From assembly GCA_038380435.1 (NCBI GenBank), contig JAWZYU010000034.1:38998901-39062900 (forward strand): a DNA stretch of 64,000 nt. The letters run 5' to 3'. A program made the position numbers and the translations under genes. This document shows positions 1-12,200 of the stretch, piece after piece. Source of the DNA: Ryuthela nishihirai. Its lineage: Eukaryota; Arthropoda; Arachnida; Araneae; Heptathelidae. The notes beneath the pieces are model-generated. The model was not told the origin of the DNA. It worked only from the letters and a program-made list of their open reading frames with translations, and searched no databases. How positions within the stretch are numbered: the stretch's first letter is position 1; each line of letters begins with the position of its first letter.

Positions 1-689
1 CTCTGTTCACTTAGAGATGGCAACCCAGAAGCAAACAGAAACACAGTGGCAGATTCTCCCTAAACAGAGGCCCACCAGTGCATCAAGTGCAGGATCCATA
101 ATCAAGCTCAAATCCATAAACAAGTCCAGTCTAGTAGGTATAAATTTTCAGCACCAGGACCCTGTGAAGTTGACCACTCCTCAGCAGGGTTGAAAAAAAA
201 AATAGCCATAGATGACCAGATCAGTAGGCCATACTGAACTGGCAGCCCTCCCCTTCCATTCCCTTCCAAAAGAGAATATCTCTTTTGAGAGGTACTAACG
301 GCCTGCACCATGAGAAGGCGGGGTCGGACATTAGGTGCTAGACTTGGCCGGTTCTGTGCATCATCACTAGGGATTGGTACACAGCTCTCCTTCCAGTTTA
401 TGCCTAGCTACCGTTTACAGGCCCCTGCCTTTTACATACATAAAAAACTGATTCGTGTGACTTTTATGAAAGTTTATTAGTTTATTTTAGCTTTAACTTG
501 TGTAGGGGTAAGATACTTGCTACTGTTCCAGAGAACATGCCTTGTGTGTTGTATTGCCTCTAACTTAAGAGGCAACAGTTAGAAAACCTGACATTTCCTG
601 GCTTGTGCTACAAGTGGAGCAAGTATGAGAAGGCCAGTATAAGTTAGAAGTATTCTAAGGATTTTTTTTCTGTCTTCTTTCTGAGGTTG
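1..689. other. No gene or repeat recognised
   Basis: No exon, transposase or SINE signature was found here on either strand. The base composition is more balanced than in the introns further right. It could be intronic sequence of the host gene whose exons start at 3087, but no splice-bounded open frame was convincing. Confidence 0.4.
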
Positions 690-1060
690 AATGAAAAGTA
701 ATGCCTCCAACTTTATAACTTGCCGACAGTGCTGATGCATTACAGATTGTGATGTGTTCTACAGCATCTATCCTTTTACCTCGGTGGCAATTTGCTGTGT
801 TAAAAGGTTGTGTTGTTATTGTTCGTGAAATGCAAGCCTATACTGAGCACTTGTTGGTGTGCTTCAAGCAACATGCCATGATTGATTTTTTTAACTGCTG
901 AAGGAGTCTCTCCAATTGAAATTCACTGCCAAATGCACCTTTTACGAAAACTAAAGGAAAACCTTCATGGACATCTGTATGATTTGAAAAGGTGAAAAGG
1001 ACTGTTAGGATATGGATAAAGAAACAAAGTGTGAAGTTCTTTCATGACAGCTTTGAGAAA
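690..1060 (+). mobile_element. Decayed mariner-type transposon fragment
   Basis: The segment opens with a mariner-like terminal sequence (GAATGAAAAGTAATGCCTCC at 699-718). About 170 bases later come pieces of a transposase N-terminal helix-turn-helix region in two frames: FKQHAMIDFF, then after a shift TAEGVSPIEIHCQM. That order matches the start of mariner transposases. Frames change within the motif and no catalytic D residues can be found, so this is a 5' relic. The right edge is uncertain. The assignment rests on motif recognition, not an alignment. Confidence 0.6.
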
Positions 1061-1289
1061 CTTGTTCATCATTTGTAGAAATATGTCAAGAATGGTGGTG
1101 ATTATGTGGAAAAGTAAATACAAGTATAATAAAAGAGCTTGTTTCAAGAATTATTTTAGCGTTTCTTTCATTAAAATGTCCTTATTAAACAAAAGTAATC
1201 AAGATGGAGGTATTATTTTTCATTTAACCTATGTATGTAGCAAATTACTTGCCTGCAGGTCTGGATTTGAAAAAAAATAAAGGGTAGGG

Positions 1290-1362
1290 GACAAAAGTAA
1301 AAGGGCCAAGAAACTGGATTAACATTACAGGATAAATTTTACCCTCTGTGTTAGAGGTCTTG
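1290..1362 (+). repeat. Left piece of a dispersed repeat interrupted by a LINE fragment
   Basis: AAGAAACTGGATT, TTTTACCCTCTGTG and AGAGGTCTTGAAAAA recur in the same order at about 28160-28245 and 37070-37150. The repeat seems to resume after the reverse-transcriptase fragment, at about 2150-2290 (GAAAAATAC, CCCTTACTAG, CATTCTCAATGAG, then a C run and TGGATCTGGCCC). It therefore looks split by the later LINE insertion. Confidence 0.45.
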
Positions 1363-2150
1363 AAAAATCATCATCATCATCATCATCCTCAAGCAGCCAT
1401 GGGCTACGGAGGTCGAACCAGACCACACAGTTTACTTCTCCAAGCATATCTGTCCTGAGCTACATCTGCTGCATCCGGCCACACCAATTCTAACAAGGTC
1501 CTGTTTGACATTGTCTGCCCACCGCATCCTAGGTCTCCCCCTCCTTCTGAAGCCTCTAGGCACACTGTTCATAACCCTATTCGCCAATCTATAATTATCC
1601 ATACGGGCAACATGGCCAAACCAGCGGAGTCTCTCTCTGCACAATATGCTGCTTAAAGGAGGTTGCAGACTCCTTTGCCTAACCTCATCATTAGTTACAA
1701 AGTTAAACCACCTAATACCCAAGATACTGCGTAAGCATCTAGAATCAAAAGCATCTAGTTTCCTGTTATCTTGTTTACACAGTGTCCAAGTTTCACTACC
1801 ATAACTAACCCTAGAAAGAACCAAACTATTATACAGTCTAATTTTAGTCTTTAGGTGTATACGCCTATTTCTCCACAATCTCCATAGATTCTTAAAAGTC
1901 CCGGCAGCAATACCTATTCGTCTGTTAATCTCATGCTGCACATCACCAGTATCAGTTACATAGCTCCCAAGATAATTAAACTGTGACACCTGCTCAAGAC
2001 TGCAACCATTCAGATTAACTGAATCACAACCTGCCTGACCAATTTTCATCACTTTAGTTTTCTCTCTGTTTATAACCAAACCTACTGTACTCCCAGTCTC
2101 ATCAACAGTTCGAATGAAAGAGTTCATCTCATCAACATCATTTGCCAAAA
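1363..2150 (-). pseudogene. 5'-truncated non-LTR retrotransposon, reverse transcriptase C-terminal part
   Basis: One open frame of about 238 codons on the minus strand (2148 to 1432) carries the C-terminal third of a non-LTR reverse transcriptase. In order: MANDVDEMNSF just after the position of the catalytic YADD motif, GLVINREKTKVM, FNYLGSYV, LYNSLVLSRVSYGSETWTL, LRSILGIRW, RLRWFGHVARM and GRPRMRWADN. The YADD box itself is missing, so the copy is truncated on its 5' side, as usual for LINEs. At its 3' end (left side here) lies a TCA/TGA microsatellite (1368-1387), the likely element tail. A second fragment of the same family that does keep YADD is at 47400-47640. The clade cannot be fixed from this piece (RTE-, I- or CR1-like). 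Confidence 0.8.
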
Positions 2151-2300
2151 AAATTATTTATTTCCATGAAAAATACACGAGTTTAATTATTTTTTTGCCC
2201 CTGTTACCCTTACTAGCTAGCATTCTCAATGAGTGGGATGCATGTCACCCCCCCCCCCTCTGGATCTGGCCCTTTTTGCATGAATATTTGTTATTTAATA
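2150..2300 (+). repeat. Right piece of the dispersed repeat with a C run
   Basis: It continues the repeat seen at 1290-1362: a GAAAAATAC box, CCCTTACTAG, CATTCTCAATGAG, a run of C near 2250 and TGGATCTGGCCC. The same order (CATTCTCA, G/C run, ATCCAG-type end) closes the 214-bp MITE at 8983-9196. Confidence 0.4.
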
Positions 2301-3086
2301 TATTTTAAACGGTCAAATTTATTATAATTTTATTCTGTGTTCAGTGGCAGGTTTACTTGGTGGCTATTGAGGCCTAAAGTTAGTAGGATTTCAGTGATAG
2401 AAAAATATTATTAACATTATCAAAGCAATTTATGCAGTTAACCCTTTCAGTGTTACAGCAGTAATGTACACTGATGCTTATTATTCTTCAAAGTTGTAAG
2501 GCTGTACATGCTAATTACAATAGTTTACAATTTAAGAGCATTTGGAGACACTGCTCACTGGGACTTTAATGAAAGGAAATCTGTGCTGCTAAAGGTATGT
2601 CATTCAAACAGTATATACTTGATGAACAAAAAACTCTGCACCTGGAATAGTTAAAGCTATGTAATGTTTAGAGAAGTTTCTTTTCACGTTTTGTTTATAC
2701 AAAGGATTTATGCATTTCTTTTAATCTTTCAAATGCCATGTTTCTGAAACTGAACTTCTGGTGTGGGAAGGTGTTGACAAGTTTTAATATAGGAAAAATT
2801 TTTAGATACTTATCCTGAAATAAATAACAAACAGAAATAAGTCATGTACCAAAAGAAAAAGTATTTAATTTTGAACAATAAAATTATAACAATTCAGATT
2901 AAATTCTGCATTTTTTTTTTAAATTTTAACTTCAGCAAAAGAATTGAGCAAAAAATAAGTCATTGGTACTTAACATAAATGGCCTCAAGAAGGCAAATAG
3001 GTTGCCATTGTAATAAAATATTGCTGTTTTAATTTTATTATTAGAGTATTCATATGTTCATTAATTTTTTTCTTGTATATTTTTAG
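2301..3086. other. Intron-like AT-rich sequence
   Basis: AT-rich sequence running up to the first identified acceptor (TTTTAG at 3081-3086). No other exon with usable splice sites and no transposon was recognised. Confidence 0.5.
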
Positions 3087-3232
3087 GAACTAGTTGCAGC
3101 ATTTTTTCCATGCAGATTGCAAGATAACTCCCTCCCATGGTTATTGCAACAATTCTGTGCAGTAATAAATTCTGAAAACGAATGTAAAAATATTCCTCTC
3201 AGTATTCATTATGCATTGAAAAGCTTTTTCAG
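3087..3232 (+). CDS. Host gene exon 1 of those visible
   Basis: Acceptor TTTTAG at 3081-3086, donor GTTGGT after 3232. It begins in phase 0 (ELVAAFFPCRLQD) and ends with AG of a split Arg codon. The three frames were compared; only this one is open through the exon and continues into the next. Confidence 0.85.
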
Positions 3233-6200
3233 GTTGGTTTAGTGTCTCCATTTGAAAGATTTTCCTTGATTAAGAAGTTATGTTTGCATGTGCTTTTATT
3301 GCCTTTTTTTTTTTGTAGTATGGTACTAAGTCTGATTTATATTTTTTTATATACCTCTGATAAGAGAATGTTTTAGAACACATTACACAAACAACATTTG
3401 ACAGATTTGCATGAACTACAAGTGAGAATTTCCTGTAGATGTACAATGTTTTCAAATGATCTCATAGATCATTAAATATTAGCATATAAAGATAGCATGC
3501 TTTTTCTGTTGATTCTTTAGTTTTTGCATAAAAAGTGTACTATATTTTAATATTAACCTGCAGGAAAATCAAATGTACTGTACGTTTGAAAGAAACAAAG
3601 GGAAATGATTTATAACTGTTTATACAGAGTCCTACCAAATTATTAATTTCCACTTATGTAAATGGAAGTTACTTCTAGAGAAGCTCTAGAACATAAGCTT
3701 TGATGGGGAAATATGACTGAAGATAAATATCTACATTTGTCTTACTAAATCCTGAATTTCAAAAATAATCAGTAGTAATTTGAAGAGTTATGAAGGCTAA
3801 AATATTTAACAATAGCAATTCCAGTCCTAAGAAACTAGGGAACAGGGGTAGCTAAGTGTGTATCGCACCAGATTCATCTGCAGTTCCCAGGTTCAAGTCC
3901 CAGCTGGGCCAGCACTGAGATTTATTTTTGCAAAGCTCCCATGCCCACACTCAATATGGGACACCGATGGGCTTGGAAAGGCCACTGTCCATTGGATGGG
4001 ATATTAAGCCATGGCCCCATGTGCAGGAAAACCATACGTTGTGCACGTTAAAGAACATGGATGGACTTGATGGAAGGCTACCATCTGTCTCCCAAAAGCT
4101 GTTCCAGTGAGTCCTCTTCCCAAACCTTCTCTGAGTCCTTATAGTCCTTGTGACTTGACCATTTATCCTACTGTGTGCAAAAAAGTGCTGCTCAGAGATA
4201 AAACAGCCCAATCTGAGAAATTATGCAAAATATATGACTGCTGAGTGATTTGCACAAGCTTTCAAGATATACACTTATCTGTTAAATGGTTTGAAATAAT
4301 AATTATTAAGTTTTAATTATTTTTGATATATTATTGTAAATAGTACTAATATTCAAATTTCATAACTTTAAATTTTAACCTGATTTTGTTGAAAATCAAA
4401 TTTAGATGCATATTATTGTGTCTATATCTTTAGTTACATTTTTTAATAAAAATCGTATTTTAGAAGTTATAGAGCTTTGGGCATAACATGGAAAATCTCT
4501 AATAATTTGTGAGGACTGTGAGGATTTATGTGCAAGTCAGTCAGTGCATCACCTCATATTACATTATTTCTTAAGAGGGAAATGTTTCATGTATTTGAAT
4601 ATTACTCCTAACATTCTTTATGAACATTAAGCTGGGGTATGACTATATATGTATATATTTTATTGAATTAAAATCCTAATAAAATACTTAAATTTTAAAT
4701 AATAAAATTTCAAAAACATAAATGCATGATGATGTTTGCTTTTAATACTTATAGTACTAATTTGCATGCATTTAATATTTGATTATACTTATTCAGGGTA
4801 GCTTGCAGCCTTCCACCTTTTCTTCTGTTTGGTGATACTTTGTGTGAAACAAATTATAGCATTGCTTTAAATGAAATGAAGAATATCATCAATAATTGGC
4901 TGGTAACTATTTGTTAAATTGTTATCTAACTATAGACTTTTAGCAAAAAATTTATTTCTTAAATTAAACATAAAAATTTACCTAAAATAAATGTAAAACA
5001 TATATTCTTACATAATCCTTATAAATTAATATTTTATGAAGTAAACTTTACTTTTAATAGAGTGCTGAATTACTAAGGTTCATTTGTGTGTCATATTTAG
5101 GAAAACTTAAAAGTTTGACAAGTTTTCATTAAAAAGCTGCAAAGAATGTTTTGTGAATTCCTAACCAGGATATTTATTTGTTTGAACTAAGTGTTTCATT
5201 TTTAGCATGAAAAAAAATCAAAACTCTTGTTATTTTACAGAGGTTATACATCACAGAAGTTGGATTTCTTACTTCTAACATAACTTGCCATATCATTAAA
5301 GTAAGTTATTTAAAAACTTTGTTTATAAAGATATGCACTTTGCTCTTTCTATTTGGAATTGTATAAGGCAATTTTAATGATTTTAGGATATGGCCGTTAA
5401 ATATAGGTTTAGATTATTTTTATTTCCTTTGCTTTCATATGAAGCGCATACTGAATTATTTTATACAGTTCTCTTTTTACATAAATATCAAAATATATGA
5501 AATCATACTGTTTATTCCCTTTTATATTAGAAATGATAGTTTTCACAGAAAATTATTAAGCTAAATAAATTGCTCCTTTTTACATTGCTGTTTCCAAAAT
5601 TAGCATAATTGAGCAATTCATTAAAATTAATGTGTTCCAATAAAGACAGTTTGTACCTTGTATAGTTTTGTATATATATTGATGCTCAAAATTCAAAATG
5701 GGTTTCAGCAAATACAATTAAATTTTGTATGGGAGGATATTGTGTCATGACAATAACAGCAAGTGAGATAATGATGAAGCTGTGTAATATTTGTGAGTGC
5801 TACAAATGAGAGAATGAGTTTCTCATTCTCTCATTTGAGAGAATGAGTTTCTGTAATGGAGAGGCTGGAATTAAGAGACAGGAGAAATTAATAAGGTGTA
5901 TAATCACCACTCTCAGCCATACAACATGTTCTCATATTGTTGATGAGGTTTTTATGGTAATAAAGTCCATTTCTTCATGAGAGATTTAAACTTAGGAGAG
6001 TTCTTAGATGGGGATATCATCCTGCAATTCTCCTATCCAGAGCATATCGCACATCTTGGATTTAGGTTTAGGGATCTGGCTGGCCACTCCATCCTATGAA
6101 TACCTTTACTTTCAAGAAAATTGTTGACCACATGAGCACTATGAGAAAGGACATTATGATCCATAAAGATGAAAACTGGGTTGAAAGCACCCTGAAAAGC

Positions 6201-9200
6201 TTCGTGTAAAGAGCAAGAATATCCTTTCTGTCTGAGTCAATTACTGAGCAGTCAGCATGTCTCCCTGAGAGTTATGAAGCTCTGGACAGCCAACCATCAT
6301 TACGCCAGCACAGACCATCACACTACTGCTGCCAAAATGTCGCTTTATCTGATATTACAGCAGTTGTTAGTTTTATGTTTGTTCCAGATGGACACACATT
6401 GAGAATCGGTGTTCAAACTAAATTTTGGGTTGAGTTTTATTTCTGAGTGGCACTCTTTTGCATAAATTGGACAAAATGGCTAGGTCACAAGGTTGGGTTG
6501 GGTTGTTTTACCTCTGAGCGGCACTTTTTTGCACACCATGGGCTAAATGGCCAGGTCACATGGACCCCGAAGGCTCAGAGAAGGTTGGGGGAGGGGACCC
6601 ACTGGAACAGCTGTTGGGAGACAGATGGTAGCCTCCCGTCAAGGCCATCCAGCGTGTTCTTTAACGTGCACAGGGTATGTCTCTCCCGCACACGGGGCCA
6701 CGGCTTAATGTCCCATCCGACGGACGGCGGCCTTTCCAAGCCCATCAGTGTCCCCTACTGACCGTGGGCAGGGCGGGGAATTTAGGTCACAAGGACCCTG
6801 AAGACTCTGAGTAGGTTGGGAGAAGGGAACCCAATGGACATCTATTAGGAGATGGTAGCTTCCCGTCAAATCTGGGGCGGGGATGGCTCAGTCGGTAGCG
6901 CGCCAGGCTCGTAATCTGTAGTTCCCAGGTTCGAGTCCCAGCTGGGTCAGCGTTGAGATTTATCTCCGCAAAAATTTCCCACCCTGCCCACGGTCAGTAG
7001 GGGACACTAATGGGCTTGGAAAGGCCGCCGTCCGTCGGATGGGACGTTAAGCCGTGGCCCCGTGTGTGGGAGAGCCATCCCCTGTGCACGTTATTGGATG
7101 GCCTTGACGGGAGGCTACCATCTGTCTCCCAACAGCTGTTCCAGTGGGTCTCCTCCCCCAACCTTCTCTGAGCCTTCGGGGTCCTTGTGGCCTGGCCATT
7201 TAGCCCATGGTGTGCAAAAAAGTGCCGCTCAGAGGTAAAACAACCCAACCCAACAACCCGTCAAATCTGTCCATCGTGTTCATTAACCCTTCAGGTGGCA
7301 GAATGTATTCTCCCCACCACAGGTATCTGGTTCTATAGTATTATTGATTGGCAGCCCCACCACACAACCATTGTTTATGCCTTGCTGTGGCTCTTGTTAA
7401 ATAGAGAAAGAAAGAAATGGATAACACCGGGAGGGTTAATGGACACAAGGTATGGCTCTCTCATACTCAGTGTCACAGCTTAATTCCCATATGACAAATG
7501 ATGACTTTTCCAAGACCATTGGTGGCTGAGGGTGGGGTAACAAGTTTTGCAGAGCTAAATCTCAGCATTGGTCCAGGCACGACTCTAACATGGGAACTGC
7601 TGATTACAGACCTGGCATGCTACCAACTGAGTCATCCCCCAAAATTATATTAATAATTGTTCCACTCTCGCTTTTAAATATGTGACCAATTGTAACACTA
7701 AATTTGGACTCCTCTGGGAAGAGCACATTTGCCCAGTGATATGACTCCAAAGGCAACGTTTTCATCACCACATTAAATGGAATCTTCTATTTTTAAGTGG
7801 GTGAGGGAGAGACAAATCATTGATCTTTGTACATTCGGTAGAAATTCTTGCAGCCTTCCATATTTACTGTTCTGAAACTGTCATCCCTGTGGCTGCTGAC
7901 AGCTTGAAGCTGCCATTGGCTAGCTGCCATTTTCCAATGTTATCTTTCTATTAAAATAATCAGTGGTTGCCCTGAGTAGTTGTGGCTCTGGGATGACCTT
8001 GTCTTTGACTTACCTCTCTGTGTTTCATGAAATTACCCCCAATGTCTTAAAAGAACATTTTGTGGTATATTTAAGGCTTGGGATACCTTAGTATGGGATT
8101 GGTCTGCTTTCATCATACCTCTTACTCTTTATTACACAAGGGGCGTGGGTGGCTCAGTCGGTAGCGTGCCAGGCTTGTAATCTGTAGTTCCCAGGTTCGA
8201 GTCCCAGCTGGGTCCGCGTTGAGATTTATCTCTGCAAAATTCCCCGCCCTGCCCACGGTCAGTAGAGGACACCGATGGGTTTGGAAAGGCCGCCGTCCGT
8301 CGGATGGGACGTTAAGCTGTGGCCCCGTGTGCAGGAGAGCCATGCCCTGTGCACGTTAAAGAACACGCTGGATGGCCTTGACGGGAGGCTACCATCTGTC
8401 TCCCAACAGCTGTTCCAGTGAGTCCCCTCCCCCAACCTTCTCTGAGCCTTCGGGGTCCATGTGACCTGACCATTTAGCCCATGGTGTGCAAAAAAGTGCC
8501 ACTCAGAGGTAAAACAACCCAACCTTGTCTTTGACTTACCTCTCTGTGTTTCATGAAATTACCCCCAAAGTCTTAAAAGAACATTTTGTGGTATATTTAA
8601 GGCTTGGGATACCTTAGTATGGGATTGGTCTGCTTTCATCATACCTCTCACTCTTTGTTACACAATCATCCATAATTGCCTTTATGGCATAGTAAAATCA
8701 AATAATTACTGCTGAACCTTTAAGATGTTTTAGTACAATGTGAATTTAAAAGCCATTTTAAGCATTTGAAATTCACATAAAATTTTTAAAAAAAGGCAAG
8801 TGTTATAATTTCTTAATTTTTTTTTTTACACTTTAGCTGAAATATAAAGCATATATTATATTTGTGTATTCTTTCAAACAATAAACTGTTGAAGTATAAA
8901 AAAAATCAAAATGGTTGTTTAGAACAAATTATTTAAAGAGCCATTAGCTTTCAGACAGAGGTAGCTAATTGACCAAATGCTCTAGCCAGGCCTGGATCTA
9001 GAAAAAAAGCAGGAAGAAACAAAGATCAAGTTGGAATGAACTGGAGCAGCATTCTGGTATAAACTTTTTCCCTCTATTTTAATGGTGTTTAACAAATTTC
9101 TTGAAAAATACAGGTAATGTTTTTTTCTCCTCCAATCCAGTTACTAGCATTCTCAAAGGGGAAGTGGGGGGGAACATGTATATCCAGCCCTGGCTACATG

Positions 9201-12200
9201 AACATGCATGCATATCATGCCCAAGAATGGAATACTACTCCCATGTTACAAAACTGTAAAATATTTTCTTCAACTTTGATCAAATTTAAATTGTTGTAAA
9301 ATAGTAAACTTAAAGATATTTTTTTACATGTATATTCTGTTTTAGGGACTGATACAGACATTTTTTACCTCTAAGAAAGATGAGTTATTGAAAAGTTTTG
9401 TTTGGGATTGCCCCTTATTATTGAGTTCTGTAGTGGTTCATTGGCCATCATTGCAGCCATTGTTGATGAGTATGGTAGCAAGTCCTGAAAGCTACTTTAA
9501 CACCCTTTTAAATGAAATAAAGCTATCCATAACTTGGGTTTCATGGTAAGTTAGTATTTGCTCTTAGAGTTATTTTGCTTTCCAAGCATTTTAAACTTTT
9601 TTGATAATGTTGTGGGATGTTTTTATGCAAATGAAAAAAGTAAAGGAATATCTTGCTAAATACAGAAAACTCTGTTGTAATTAATGTAAACTATCATGAA
9701 AAAAAATCTGTAAACGATAAACACAATGAGAAACTGAAACCAGATCCCTGCTTATGCATAAGGGAGTGAATTCATAACCCACTGATCACAAATTGCCCCA
9801 TTACAACATGATGGCCTGCAGAGCTACACTAAAAGATACTGTTATAGACAAGATGGTCACTAAAGGAATGAAATATATTCAGAAATATAAGTTAAACCAG
9901 CAACAAATAATAACAAAAATATTTTATATTGAAGTGTATAAGAATCAAAATAAGCTTATTTTGAACAAAGCAATAATTATATACACTAACAGGAAACTTA
10001 CAAAATTTATAATCAATATATGTTGGTTGAAAAATTTGTCTTAACAGACAAAAATGTTGTTTATGGTGTAAAAGGTTATATTTTAGATTCTGATCCTGTA
10101 TTTTCCACATACAGTGGAAAATGAGCAATTTGCACAAATTTAAACCTGAAATTTAGCTACAGTTTGATAGGGGCATATCAAAACTTTTTTTTTGCTTTTC
10201 ATTGGACTTTGCTTAGAGAAAGATTTACCACTATTGCTTTAAGTATCAACTTTATTATTTCCAGATCTTCTAGAAATGCAGTTAAAATTTTAGTTTTAGT
10301 TCCATTTACCATATCTCAACTTCTCTTTCAGTGTTGTTTAAAAATTTGGCTTCCATTCTCAGTTAACATTTCTTAGAAATTTATATTACCTAGAACAATA
10401 CACAGTTGTATCAGAATAATATGACCACCTACCATACATATACTATGGTAGGTGGTCATATTATTCTGACAAGACTGTGTACATACCAGAAATGCACTAT
10501 GTATATTGAAATGTCAGTATAACAAAATCAAGAAGGAGACCAAAATATAATCATTATACTTTTTCATTCACAACTTGGCTGATAATGATTTCAGAATATA
10601 CTAAACTTCATCTTCAGATTAGTTTTTTTATGGTCGGTTTGCATCAAGAGTAAAGATTATACTGTTTTTTGACTAAACATTGTATTTGTACAGCATGTTC
10701 TATTTTATGCTTTAAGTGTAATGCTAATTTGTTGACTTAGAATTAATATTTAACCAATAATTGTTAAATAAATCCCAGAGTTACCCGTTAACTGCTAAAT
10801 GTTTATAAATCAATAAATGTTTTGTGGAAAAAAATTTCGCTGACATACCAGACTTGAACCCGCATCTCTCCTGAAACATGCCAGAGTTTGTTTTTTTTCT
10901 CCACGAAACATTTATTGATTTTGTTTAGGAATCAATGGTAACTCTGGGATTGTCAATTATTTATTAAATCATTATTAGCACTAAATAGCATGATGCAACA
11001 TGATTATTTCCATCTTATTCAGCGCACTAAAAACAAATATTGCCACCCGAGATCATAGATGGCGGCAACTGCGGATGCCGAAAATCACGGGAAGAGTGAA
11101 GGTCATATTTAGTCAAAGGGGAACAGAGCTGGGATTGGTTCAACAGTTGGAATACTCTGGCTTGTTTCTGGAGAGATGTGGATTCGTATCCCTTATGTTG
11201 GCAAAAAATTTTTCACAAATCATTTATTGAATTATAGATGTTTAGAATTAATATATTTGTGTAGGTATGTTTCTACACAGTACATCTGTGGTATTTGTTT
11301 TCCTTTTAATTTTTTAATTCAGTTCTTCACATTTCAACTTATATATACTGATTATTTACTTGTATAACTAAATGTTCCACTAAAATACCAATTATCCATA
11401 TACAGGAAAGTATTGCTTCATTAATTTTAACAGTAAATCATTTTAGCGAACGCATTCTTGTATTGCAATGAACATTCTTTGTATTTGAAGAAACTTATTT
11501 GAAAACTCTTAACCTAGGATCATATCAACAAGTTTCAGTATCATCCAACAATAATCTTAAGCCATATCACAACAAATCTGAAGATTGAATTTAGTGTAAT
11601 CTGAAATTATTATATGTCAGCCCTTATGCTGATGAGTTATGAATGAAAATATAAATATACCTAATTATCATCTTGAATACCTATGTATCATGCAAGCCAA
11701 GAAAATTTGTGTTCTTTTGTATTACTGAAAATCTAGTGAGTAAAGTTATAATTTTATATTTATCAATAATGAATTTTGAACTTTATTCCAACAGCTCTTT
11801 AAGCAGCATAAATAAAATATACATCATTAATTTTTAATAAACCTTTATTTTTATTGATGTGTGCTATACAATATATGCTTCCCACCCACTCTCCTGAGCA
11901 TAGTACACACTATAGCCCAAGTTTGCTAAACACCACACAACCCCAAACATAACCCTGAACTGTGTCCTCATAATCTTTTTCGTTTTCTAAATTCATGTAT
12001 TAATTAGTAAACTGATCACATTGTATTATTCATGAATTGAAAGCCAGATTTTGAGTAGCTAAATTTCTTTAAAACAAATGTAACTACAGTAAATCCTTTC
12101 CCATTACTTTCAAAACATACTTGTGCTGTATTTTTCTATTGTGCTAATTTTGAAAATTAGTCTTCTGTCTATTATTCTATTAACTTTCAGACAGTTTTGT

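Larger units (their letters stand above)
6430..7637 (-). repeat. SINE-A, old copy broken into four pieces
   Basis: An old minus-oriented SINE-A can be followed through 6430-6492, 6795-6874, 7270-7286 and 7440-7637. It was interrupted by two younger SINE-A copies (6493-6783 and 6875-7256) and a piggyBac-type MITE (7287-7435). Its own insertion split the Tc1-like transposase between the first and second catalytic blocks. The head is at 7570-7635, with B-box and A-box remnants in reverse. Confidence 0.8.
4903..9345. other. Introns after exons 2 and 3
   Basis: Apart from exon 3 (5241-5300) and the transposable elements listed separately from 5804 to 9196, this intronic DNA is AT-rich and shows no further gene. 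Confidence 0.5.

Noticed and set aside
1368..1387. TCA microsatellite as an independent repeat
   Set aside because: It sits at the 3' end of the minus-strand reverse-transcriptase fragment and is more simply its tail.
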